Below are positions 25,580 to 34,176 of a DNA stretch of 64,000 nt, in pieces. The stretch comes from Borrelia turicatae 91E135 (GTDB taxonomy: Bacteria; Spirochaetota; Spirochaetia; Borreliales; Borreliaceae). The notes beneath the pieces were generated by a model. The model did not search any database. It saw only the letters and a list, made by a program, of their open reading frames with translations, and had not been told where the DNA came from. The DNA lies in NCBI RefSeq assembly GCF_000012085.2, contig NC_008710.1, positions 186,001 to 250,000 on the forward strand. Direction: 5' to 3'. The translations under genes and the position numbers were made by a program. Positions within the stretch are counted from its first letter, which is position 1, and each line of letters opens with the position of its first letter.

Positions 25580-27929
25580 AAGAAAAAATTTACCCACACT
25601 AATAATTTTAATAATATTACTTATTGCTTCATTTGGAGGACTTGGTTATTACGTATATAAAGAACGCCTAAATAAAAACAATCAAGCAATCATGCTGAAT
25701 GAAGTAAAAAACAGCGTTATGGATAGAAATTATAAAAAAGCACACTCAATAACAAAAATGCTAAAAGATAAATATCCACAAAATACAGATATTGCAATGC
25801 TTGAGAACACTCTTTCCGAACTTGCAAATAACAGTCCTTTTGAATCAAAAGATTTACAAAGAGATACGGCTAATCAAATATTAGATAAAATACAAGGAAA
25901 ACAACAATCAATACCCATCAACAATGAAAATTCTGAAATTGCTTTTAACAATAGATATATAAAAGATACTACAAAAATAGAAAATTATGCTGATAGAAAA
26001 GATGATACTGGAATTGAAAACGAAGACATTTTAGAATTTAATCAAAACACAATACCTGAAAACTTAAGAAAAAACATAAATAAAATAGCAAAACAACAAG
26101 AATCAACTCCAAACAACGATAAATCTATTGAGAATAAAAAAAATCTATTTAACTTAAAAAAACTAAAAGAAAATCTTAACAAAGAATTAAATCAAACCAA
26201 GACCACTCAGTTCAACACTATAAAACAAGTCATCAAAACACACGAACAAAATGAAGATAAACTTATAAAAAAGAATACAGATGACTCTAGGGAAAATAAA
26301 ACAAAACAAATTGACAAAGTTATCGAAATTTCTCCCTCTCTCAAACCAAAAACTAAAAAAGAGACCCCAAACACAAAAGATGCTCATAAAAATCAAATAA
26401 TCGAAAAAATAGAGAGACCTTATAGTTATGTAATAAAAAAAGTACTCTATGAAATATTAGATAACATTAATACCGGGAATCCCTCACTTGCAAAAGAAAG
26501 ACTTAATGAACTCATTAAAAAAGGATTGAGTAACAAATTCAATAAAATTAATGACTTAATTGATAAACTACAAACCCAAGAAGCAGCCAATCTCTTAATT
26601 AGATTAATAAAACAAGATATAGAGCCAAATTCAATAAGCATAGAAAAAGCTCCTTTCAAAAAGGAGCTTTTAAAGCAAAAAAAACCCAAAGAAAAAAATT
26701 TTCCCACAAAAGATCAGTTAACAAATAATCAAATAAAAATGCAAGAAAAACCTAAAACACATGCAAATCATCTTAGTCAAACCTCAATAGATTTACAATC
26801 TCTTAAAATGCTAGCATCAATCAATGAAGAACAAAAAGATTTCAAAAAAGCCGAAGCAATTTATGAAAAAATTGCAAATATTACAAACGAAGCAGAAGAT
26901 CACTACAAAGTCGGAATAATGAAATTTAAACTTAAAAAATATGAAGAATCAATAAAAGCATTTGATAAAACAATATCATTAAATCCAAAGCACAAAAAAG
27001 CATATACAAATAAAGGAACAAGCTTAATATTGTCACATAAACCAAAACAAGCAATTGAAGCTTTCAAAAAGGCAATTACAATCGACCAAAATTATGATAC
27101 TGCCTACTATAAAAAAGGAATAGCAGAAGAACAAAACAATGACAAACAAAATGCTTTTTTAAGTTTCAAAAAAGCTTATGAGATTACAAAAAATCCTCAT
27201 TATGCTTTAAAAACAGGAATTATTGCAAACTATATCGGAGATTTTAAAAACAGCGAAAAATATCTAGACAAAGCAAGTACTTCGATAAAAGAAAAAAACG
27301 ATATTATGTTTTATAATCTAGCAATAGCAAAATTTGAAAATGATAATCTTAATGAATCATTAATAAGCATCAATAAAGCCCTTGACATAAATCCAGAAAA
27401 ATCTGAGTATTTATATTTAAAAGCATCTATTTATTTAACTAAAGAAAATTATAACGAAGCAATACCACTCTACAATAGTGTAATTTTAAAAAATCCTGAA
27501 AACATTACGGCTCATATCAATCTAGCAAGAGCATATGAAAAGTCAGGCAATGAACCAAAAGCAATTGAAATCCTTGAGAAAATTAGCAATAAAAATCATT
27601 TATTAGCACTAAACAATCTTGGAATACTTTATAAAAATCAAGGAAACTATCAAAAAGCAATAGAAATTTTTCAAAAAGCAGAAGCTCACTCAAGTCTTGA
27701 AGCAAAATACAATCTTGCAACTGCCTTGATTGCTATTAAAGATAATAAAAGGGCTATGGAAAAATTAAAAGAATACATTAAAATAAATCCAAACAACCCA
27801 GAAGCTCTACATGCATTAGGCATAATAGAATATAATGATAATGGAAATGATAAAATACTTAAAGAAGTTATCAACAAATTTCCCAATTACAAACAAAATA
27901 AAACAATAATAAAAATTATAGGCAAATGA
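25572..27929 (+). CDS. lmp1: Lmp1-like TPR membrane protein
   Basis: This 785-residue protein has an N-terminal transmembrane anchor ([21 protein letters not shown], about 7-27). A low-complexity Lys/Asn/Gln-rich middle (about 90-400) is followed by a C-terminal superhelix of about ten TPRs ([55 protein letters not shown]). Its place between the BB0209-like gene and mutL corresponds to BB0210, the surface-located membrane protein Lmp1 implicated in complement resistance in B. burgdorferi. The long intragenic repeats of B. burgdorferi Lmp1 are not seen here; repeats lie in the upstream gene instead. Its stop overlaps mutL (ATGA). Confidence 0.75.
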
Positions 27930-29764
27930 ATAAAATAAAATTTTTAGATAGAAGTCTAGTACAAAAAATAGCAGCAGGAGAAGCAATAGATAGACCTTGT
28001 TCAATTTTAAGAGAATTACTTGACAATTCAATAGATTCCGGAGCAGATAAAATTGAAGTTTTTCTCGAAGAAGGTGGGATTCGAAGAATACTAATAACAG
28101 ACAATGGTAGCGGAATAAGCAAAGAAGATTTAAAGATATGTTACCTACCCCATACCACTTCAAAAATAAATGAAGAGAAAGACCTTGAAAAAATCCAAAC
28201 ACTAGGATTTAGAGGGGAAGCTCTCTCAAGTATTGCAATCTGTTCAAATCTCACAATCACAAGTTCAACTACGGGAGAAGACAGCTACCAAATTGAAGTT
28301 GAAAATGGAACTGAAAAATATTTTAAAAAACAATCCGCAATAAATGGAACAATAGTAGATGTTACAAATCTATTCCACAATTTCCCAGCAAGAAAAAGAT
28401 TCTTAAAAAAAGACTCTATCGAAACAAAAATGTGTTTAAAAGTTTTTGAAGAAAAAGCTGTTACTCATCCTGGTATTGACTTTAAATTAAGTCTAAATAA
28501 TGAACTAAGAAAAGTTTACTTTAAAGAAAGCCTAATAAATAGAGTTCAGAGTGTATATGGAGAAATAATAGAAAACAATAAATTTGGAAAAATAGAAACA
28601 GAATACGAAAATGTACAAATGAAAATCTTTTTTGCTCCTCCCAATTTTTCAAGAAAAGACAGACGAAACATAAAAATATTCCTCAATAGGAGACCTGTTG
28701 AAGAGCACAATCTATCTGAAGCAATAATCGATGGACATAGCAGAATACTCACTAATAGAAATTTCCCAATATGTTATTTATTTCTAGAAATAGATCCCAG
28801 ATACGTCGATTTTAATATACATCCTCAAAAAAAAGAAGTAAGATTTTTTAACTTACCATTTCTTCCTAAGCAAGTTTCAAGCAATATTAACGAATTTTTT
28901 GACAGAGAACGAAAAGAGATTTTACAAGACTACCATAACATAATAATCAAAAGGCAAATAACAAATGATGCTCATCTATTACACCCTGAAGATGATCCAA
29001 CAAATTCAGATTTTCAAACTTATGAAATCATACAAAACGAATCATTGATTCTAGATAAACCTCAAAACAATAAAATAACAAATATAATAGAAGACAAGGT
29101 AAAATTTGAAAGTCAAAACCCAATTCAAAAAGATAAACCATCATTCAAAAGCTACATCCAAAATATTCTCCTAGAAACTTCTACAATAGCAAATGATTTT
29201 CAAAAACCAATAGCAAAACATGAATTTAAATATAGGGGACAACTATTTTCAGAATTTTTAATAGTAGAAAAAGATAATGAGGTTTTCTTCATAGATCAGC
29301 ATGCACTTCATGAAAAAATCATATATCAAACTTTAATAAATTCAGAAAAAATTACCCAAAAACTTTTAATACCAATTGAATTTCAAGTAGACTGTGAAGA
29401 TACAGATAAAATATTAGCAAGTGAATTGGAAGAATATAAAAAATTAGATATTATAGTTACCAAAATAAAAGAACAAACCTACCAACTCGAATCAATTCCC
29501 AATATCTGCAACAAATATGAAAATGTTATCATCCAATTTTTTAAGACAAGAAAAAGTAAAACAATTGATTCTCTGGAAACTGATTTATATGCAACGATTG
29601 CATGTAGACAAGCTGTTAAATGCAATGATACAATAAGTTCTGAATTTAGTCAATTTTTAATAAATGAATTTTTCAATCTCAAACTAAAATACTGCCCACA
29701 TGGAAGAAAAATTTACCATAAAATTTCCAAATTTGAGCTTGAAAAAAGTGTTAACAGAAAATAA
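27926..29764 (+). CDS. mutL: DNA mismatch repair protein MutL
   Basis: This 612-residue protein has a GHKL ATPase N-domain: [20 protein letters not shown] with ATPase Glu, DNGSGIS near 54, [11 protein letters not shown] near 92. The C-terminal domain carries endonuclease-type motifs DQHALHE near 457, [10 protein letters not shown] near 557 and CPHGRK near 590. The last acidic residue of the DQHAxxExxxxE motif is Gln here ([12 protein letters not shown]). Borrelia has no MutH that I know of, so a nicking MutL would be expected. ATG 27926 overlaps the upstream stop (ATGA). Confidence 0.95.
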
Positions 29765-29784
29765 AATGAACATGGAAGCCGCTT

Positions 29785-30825
29785 ATGATAAAAGATATTA
29801 AATCCAAAATTCAAGAACTGAGCCCACAAAGAGATAAAAAATTAGTTGAACTTGGAAAGGCTCTTAAAAACAGTAATGTAATAGAGCTTAAAAAATTAAA
29901 ATCTTACACATCTTTAAAATTAATTGAAAAAGAAATATCTCAGCTTAAAGCAAGCCTAAATAAAATAGAAGATAATGAGAGTAAACTAAAAGAATTATAT
30001 AAAAAGATCAAAGACTATAAAGAAAGCAAAAAACATATCCTAAAAGCATACGAAAAAAAACTAAAAAAAATTACTGAAATAACAATAAACAAATATCCAA
30101 ATAATCTTTCAACAATTTTAGAATACAAAATGAATTTTATCAAATCAACACTTGAAAAACATAAATACAAAACAACAGAAATAATAAAACTCAATGAAAA
30201 AATTAATTTCTTCAAAAGACTTATCATAAACATTAAACTAATGCTAAAAGACATCATAAATAAAATAAACATAGAAAAAATGTCAAAAGAATTCGAGAAA
30301 AAAATATTAAAAGAACATTTATTTTCAGACAATTTAGAAAATTTAATTGATGAATTTGTAGAAAATAAAGACTTAAGCAAAGCAATCGTTGAAGAATATA
30401 GGTTAATGAATGAAATTCAAACAGAAATCGTAAAAATAAACAATGAAATAAAACATAAAAGTATAAAAGATAACATTAATAGTAAGAATAAAATAGAATG
30501 TGCTATTAATGCTGTTCAAACAAATAGAGAATTAATTTTAAAAAAAATTGCCGAAGAATTTGTTGAGATGTCAAAGACAGAAAAGGGATTAAATAAAACC
30601 GGAACAATTAATTCATTGTTAGAAACAATAAAAAATCTAAATCAACAGATATCCAAATTGAACGCAGATTTAATAAAAGCAATAAAAATAGATGAAATTG
30701 TAAAAGTGAAATCAAAAATGCAACAACTCATCAAAAATAAAGAATCAATTGAGGTCAAATTAAACGAATTAAATTCAAAAATAGAAATCATACAAAATGA
30801 AATTAACGAACTTGACAATCAATAA
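29785..30825 (+). CDS. Long coiled-coil protein (BB0212-like)
   Basis: This 346-residue protein is almost wholly predicted helix with heptad-like spacing (KELYKKIKDYKESKKHILKA, KIDEIVKVKSKMQQLIKNKE). Charged residues dominate, with very few aromatics and no signal peptide. I recognise no catalytic domain. GGAAG about 8 nt before ATG 29785 supports the start. It follows mutL by 20 bp and is probably co-transcribed. A structural or scaffolding role is plausible but unsupported. Confidence 0.72.
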   Translation: MIKDIKSKIQELSPQRDKKLVELGKALKNSNVIELKKLKSYTSLKLIEKEISQLKASLNKIEDNESKLKELYKKIKDYKESKKHILKAYEKKLKKITEITINKYPNNLSTILEYKMNFIKSTLEKHKYKTTEIIKLNEKINFFKRLIINIKLMLKDIINKINIEKMSKEFEKKILKEHLFSDNLENLIDEFVENKDLSKAIVEEYRLMNEIQTEIVKINNEIKHKSIKDNINSKNKIECAINAVQTNRELILKKIAEEFVEMSKTEKGLNKTGTINSLLETIKNLNQQISKLNADLIKAIKIDEIVKVKSKMQQLIKNKESIEVKLNELNSKIEIIQNEINELDNQ

Positions 30826-30923
30826 AAAATCAATATAATGGTCTAAGGTATTTCTAAGCTTTAATTGGCATAAAAGTATTTAATCACTTTTAAGAACTTT
30901 TTTAGCTTGGCTTTACTTATATG

Positions 30924-30997
30924 GGGCCTATAGCTCAGTTGGTTAGAGCACCCGACTCATAATCGGGTGGTCCCAGGTTCAAGTCCTGGTAGGCCCA
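30924..30997 (+). tRNA. tRNA with CAU anticodon, probably tRNA-Ile2
   Basis: The 74-nt cloverleaf has acceptor GGGCCTA/TAGGCCC, D-arm GCTCAGTTGGTTAGAGC, anticodon loop CTCATAA (CAU), T-loop GTTCAAGTC and discriminator A. CCA is not encoded. The GGGCCTATAGCTCAG start is isoleucine-like, favouring the lysidine-modified AUA-reading tRNA-Ile2 over elongator tRNA-Met, but both use CAU. It is clearly not an initiator. It ends 2 bp from the stop codon of the convergent gene. Confidence 0.93.
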
Positions 30998-30999
30998 AA

Positions 31000-31656
31000 C
31001 TAGTTTAATCTAAAAAATAAATTAGAATGCTTGCCCACATAATAAAATCCTAAATAAACATCCAAGTTATCATCATCCAGCTGAATATTCATTAAATCTT
31101 CGATCTTAACAATTGAATAGAAAAAATCAATTTCATCCTTAGGGGTCTTAATTAAATATAAATTATTACCACTAATTTCATTTAACTTAAGCTTATCTTT
31201 CGAGTTATATATATAATAATGAATTAAAGTCAATTCTTCTTCTGACAAGCTTAAATTTATGACAATCTCTCTACTATATACCCTCATTCCAGAATCAATA
31301 AGATGAACTTGTGCCATAAAATTTTCAAAAGTCTTATCAAAAAGATTAAACCTTAAATCTTTACAATAAAGAACATTTTTCCCAAGAACAGAATTTATAA
31401 AAGAAGAAGTATATTTATCCTTAGCTACTTCAATAAACTCCTTACTATCTATGTTTTCAACAAAAAATTTGATCACATCATTCGAATTTAAAACTTTAAC
31501 GGCAAAATCAAAAGTCATAAAATAATCGAACTTATCTTTAGCGAAATAATAATTAATTACATAATCAACTTCCCTTATATCAGGATAGCTCATCTCACAA
31601 GAACAAAAAAAAATAAAAAATAATAACAATATGTTACTCTTTAACTCTCTCAGCAT
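31000..31656 (-). CDS. Putative lipoprotein (BB0213-like)
   Basis: This 218-residue protein has N-terminus MLRELKSNILLLFFIFFCSC, a basic-hydrophobic leader ending in a relaxed lipobox with the likely lipidated cysteine at residue 20. The remainder is acidic and polar with no known domain; it contains FVENIDSKEFIEVAKDKYTS and LDVYLGFYYVGKHSNLFF. It starts 23 bp inside the end of efp and is thus translationally linked to it. Membrane location is inferred from the leader only. Confidence 0.7.
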   Translation of the reverse strand: MLRELKSNILLLFFIFFCSCEMSYPDIREVDYVINYYFAKDKFDYFMTFDFAVKVLNSNDVIKFFVENIDSKEFIEVAKDKYTSSFINSVLGKNVLYCKDLRFNLFDKTFENFMAQVHLIDSGMRVYSREIVINLSLSEEELTLIHYYIYNSKDKLKLNEISGNNLYLIKTPKDEIDFFYSIVKIEDLMNIQLDDDNLDVYLGFYYVGKHSNLFFRLN

Positions 31657-32212
31657 ACTCTTTAGTTTCAGAATTAACTAAAATTTTATCTCCAACATTA
31701 ATAAAAAGAGGTGCTTTTACCACCAATCCCGTATGAAGGGTAACATTCTTCATTGCATTAGTTACAGTATCCCCTTTCACAGCAATCTCAGCATCTACAA
31801 CCTCAAATGCAACCTTTGGGGGCAATCTAAGATCAATAACTTCGTTATCCCATTTAACAAGAGAATAAATCCCAGCCTCTTGCAAAAACATAACCTTGTC
31901 CTCAATGTTTGAAATCTCTCTTAAGTTCACATCAAATTGATCATAAGTTTCTAGATCCATAAAAATAAGATTTTCATTCTCTCTATAAAGATACTGAGAA
32001 GCAACTTCTAACACTTCAATTTCTTCTACTGTATCAGCACCCTTTAAAGTTTCCTTAACAACAGACTTGTTTTTAAGATTTTTAAGCTTCAATCTTACAA
32101 TAGAGCCTCCCCTACCCATTTTTGAAAACTCTCTCTCAAGAACAATATGTGGCATGCCTTTAAAAAGCAAAAAAGTACCTTTTTCAATATCTCCCGATTT
32201 AATTGTACCCAT
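31634..32212 (-). CDS. efp: Translation elongation factor P
   Basis: This 192-residue three-domain EF-P starts MGTIKSGDIEKGTFLLFKGM, has the KOW-like N-domain and ends in the EF-P signature INVGDKILVNSETKEYAERV. It relieves ribosome stalling at consecutive prolines. The tip of the domain-I loop reads KMGRGGS with Arg34 where E. coli has the beta-lysylated Lys34. An EpmA-type lysylation at that residue is therefore impossible and an arginine-based or no modification is implied. GAGGG precedes ATG 32212. Confidence 0.95.
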   Translation of the reverse strand: MGTIKSGDIEKGTFLLFKGMPHIVLEREFSKMGRGGSIVRLKLKNLKNKSVVKETLKGADTVEEIEVLEVASQYLYRENENLIFMDLETYDQFDVNLREISNIEDKVMFLQEAGIYSLVKWDNEVIDLRLPPKVAFEVVDAEIAVKGDTVTNAMKNVTLHTGLVVKAPLFINVGDKILVNSETKEYAERVKE

Positions 32213-32278
32213 CTACTACCCTCAAATTCTTAATGTATATAATAACTTATATCAAAAAATCAAAATATTTACTATTCA

Positions 32279-32306
32279 TTGACTTATCTAAGATTAATGA
32301 TATTAT
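32279..32306 (+). promoter_or_regulatory. Sigma-70 promoter of the pst operon
   Basis: TTGACT (32279-32284) and TATTAT (32301-32306) are 16 bp apart, with a TATATA continuation giving alternative spacings. The +1 would fall near 32313, about 20 nt before the pstS ATG. No obvious Pho box is visible. Confidence 0.6.
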
Positions 32307-32332
32307 ATATAGTTGTAAAAGGAGTTAATTTA

Positions 32333-33184
32333 ATGCAGGCTATCAAAGTGCTCTTTACTATTTCAATAGCTTTTTTATTTAGCAATTGTACAAACAAAGA
32401 CAAAGAAAATGTCATTGCAATTGGTGGATCTACATCGACAACCTCTATTATGGATGAAATGATCCTACGATATCAAAAAATAAATAATCAACTTAAAGTC
32501 ACTTATGATGCACAAGGCAGTAGTGTTGGCATTAAAGGATTATTTGATGGTATTTATAAAATGGCAATTTCTTCAAGAGACGCAACTGAAGAAGAAATAG
32601 CTCAAGGAGCAAAAATCACAATCATTGCTTATGACGCTTTAATATTCATTACAAGTCCTGATGTCAAAATCACAAATATTACAGAAGAAGATTTAGTAAA
32701 AATACTTAATGGAAATATTAGAAACTGGCAACAAGTCGGTGGACATGATGCTAAAATTAACTTCATAAATCGAGATTCATCATCAGGCTCTCATTCATCT
32801 ATAAAAGAACTGGTTCTTGATAAGATATTAAAAAATCCTGAAGAAGCTCAATTCAGACAAGATAGTATTATGGTCAAATCCAATGGTGAAGTAATTGAAA
32901 AAATAAGTCTCACACCCCACTCAATTGGTTACATTAGTTTTGGATATGCAAGAGGTGCAATAGAAAAAGGTCTACATACACTCTCAATAAACAGCATATA
33001 TCCTACAAAAGAAACAATAACAAAGGACAAATATAATATAAAGAGAAGGCTAATAGCGATCACAAACAGTATTTCTGAGGATCAGAACATACTTGATTTT
33101 ATTAACTTTATGCTAAGTCCAAATGGACAAGATATTGTTGAAGAACAAGGGTTCATAAAGGTTCATACAACTGAAAATATCTAA
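32333..33184 (+). CDS. pstS: Phosphate ABC transporter substrate-binding lipoprotein PstS
   Basis: The protein is 283 residues from ATG 32333, with AAAGGAG 9 nt upstream; a longer frame opening at 32279 begins in the -35 box and is rejected. The leader MQAIKVLFTISIAFLFSNC ends in a lipobox with Cys19. Phosphate-binding signatures follow: IGGSTSTTSI near residue 29, AISSRDAT near 80, ITEEDLVKILNGNIRNW near 118, and NRDSSSGSHSSI near 145. It delivers phosphate to PstCA. It heads pstSCAB; a hairpin cluster separates it from pstC. Confidence 0.93.
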   Translation: MQAIKVLFTISIAFLFSNCTNKDKENVIAIGGSTSTTSIMDEMILRYQKINNQLKVTYDAQGSSVGIKGLFDGIYKMAISSRDATEEEIAQGAKITIIAYDALIFITSPDVKITNITEEDLVKILNGNIRNWQQVGGHDAKINFINRDSSSGSHSSIKELVLDKILKNPEEAQFRQDSIMVKSNGEVIEKISLTPHSIGYISFGYARGAIEKGLHTLSINSIYPTKETITKDKYNIKRRLIAITNSISEDQNILDFINFMLSPNGQDIVEEQGFIKVHTTENI

Positions 33185-33214
33185 AACCATGACAAAATTG
33201 TCTTAAGAATTTAA

Positions 33215-33232
33215 GTTAAATATAAATTTAAC
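33215..33232 (+). other. Intercistronic stem-loop between pstS and pstC
   Basis: GTTAAAT-ATAA-ATTTAAC forms a 7-bp hairpin. Two shorter inverted repeats (GACAA/TTGTC and CTTAA/TTAAG) precede it from 33191. In many pst operons such a structure protects pstS mRNA or reduces read-through; this role is inference. Confidence 0.45.
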
Positions 33233-33267
33233 AAAATTCGATTTCTATAGGGGAACTCTTTTAAAGC

Positions 33268-34176
33268 ATGAAATTAACTTTAAAGACAAAAAGAAATATT
33301 GTTAGATTGGCTTTCAACTGTTTCATTTTTACATCCGCAATAATTAGTACCTTGACAATATTATTACTAGTCTTATTCATCATTAAAAATGGACTAGCAC
33401 CCTTGCTTAACAATAAAATTAAAATTTTTAATTTTCTATTCAGCACAAACTGGGATCCTACTAACAAATTACAAAAATCGTACGGAATTTTATCTTTTAT
33501 TATAAACTCAGCCTTAACAACATTTTTTTCTGTCCTAATTGCACTACCAATTGGACTTGGTTTTGCAATTTACCTGTCTGAGAAAACCAAAGGTATTTAC
33601 CAAAAGACATTACAAACCATAATAGAACTCTTAGCAGGAATCCCAAGCGTAGTATATGGATTTTTTGGAAGCACATTTATAGCCACCCTTATAAAGAACA
33701 CTTTTAGCAGAGAAGATAACTTAGGATATAATTTAATAACCTCAGTAATAGTTCTAAGCATAATGATACTCCCAACAATAATTAGTGTCTCATACACATC
33801 ACTTAAAGCTGTTCCAAAATCATATAAACTAGCATCTCTTGCACTAGCTGCAACAGACTGGCAAACAATATATAAAGTGATGATCCCTTCAGCTGGAAAA
33901 GGAATTTTAGCAGGAGTAATACTAGCAATTGGAAGAGCTATTGGTGAGACAATAGCGGTTTTAATGGTTGGTGGGGGATCACCTCTATTTATACAAAATA
34001 TATTCTCACCTATTAGAACATTAACGGTAAACATTGCAATAGATATGGGATATGCATCTGGAACACACAAAGAAGCCTTATTTTCTACAGCTTTGGTCTT
34101 GCTATTATTAGTCATAATAATAAATTCAATTAAACACTTTATTTTATCTTCATCTAAAAGGCTAAAAATCAAGTGA
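33268..34176 (+). CDS. pstC: Phosphate ABC transporter permease PstC
   Basis: This 302-residue inner-membrane permease has about six transmembrane helices and the EAA-loop pattern KAVPKSYKLASLALAATDWQ followed by AGVILAIGRAIGETIAVLMV, diagnostic for PstC/PstA. GIPSVVYGFFGS near residue 123 is the typical conserved segment. AGGGGA precedes ATG 33268. It overlaps pstA by 4 nt (GTGA), implying coupling to produce the permease heterodimer. Confidence 0.94.
   Translation: MKLTLKTKRNIVRLAFNCFIFTSAIISTLTILLLVLFIIKNGLAPLLNNKIKIFNFLFSTNWDPTNKLQKSYGILSFIINSALTTFFSVLIALPIGLGFAIYLSEKTKGIYQKTLQTIIELLAGIPSVVYGFFGSTFIATLIKNTFSREDNLGYNLITSVIVLSIMILPTIISVSYTSLKAVPKSYKLASLALAATDWQTIYKVMIPSAGKGILAGVILAIGRAIGETIAVLMVGGGSPLFIQNIFSPIRTLTVNIAIDMGYASGTHKEALFSTALVLLLLVIIINSIKHFILSSSKRLKIK

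Noticed and set aside
24391..25599. Three long hydrophobic, Cys-rich open frames on the minus strand (402, 335 and 326 codons)
   Set aside because: They are mirror images of the 36-bp repeat; all three frames are open only because the unit lacks the stop-complement triplets. No ribosome-binding site or recognisable domain is seen, and the plus-strand gene has a signal peptide and TPRs.
32279..32332. 18-residue N-terminal extension of PstS
   Set aside because: The frame opens at TTG within the -35 promoter box; a lipoprotein leader and AAAGGAG support ATG 32333.
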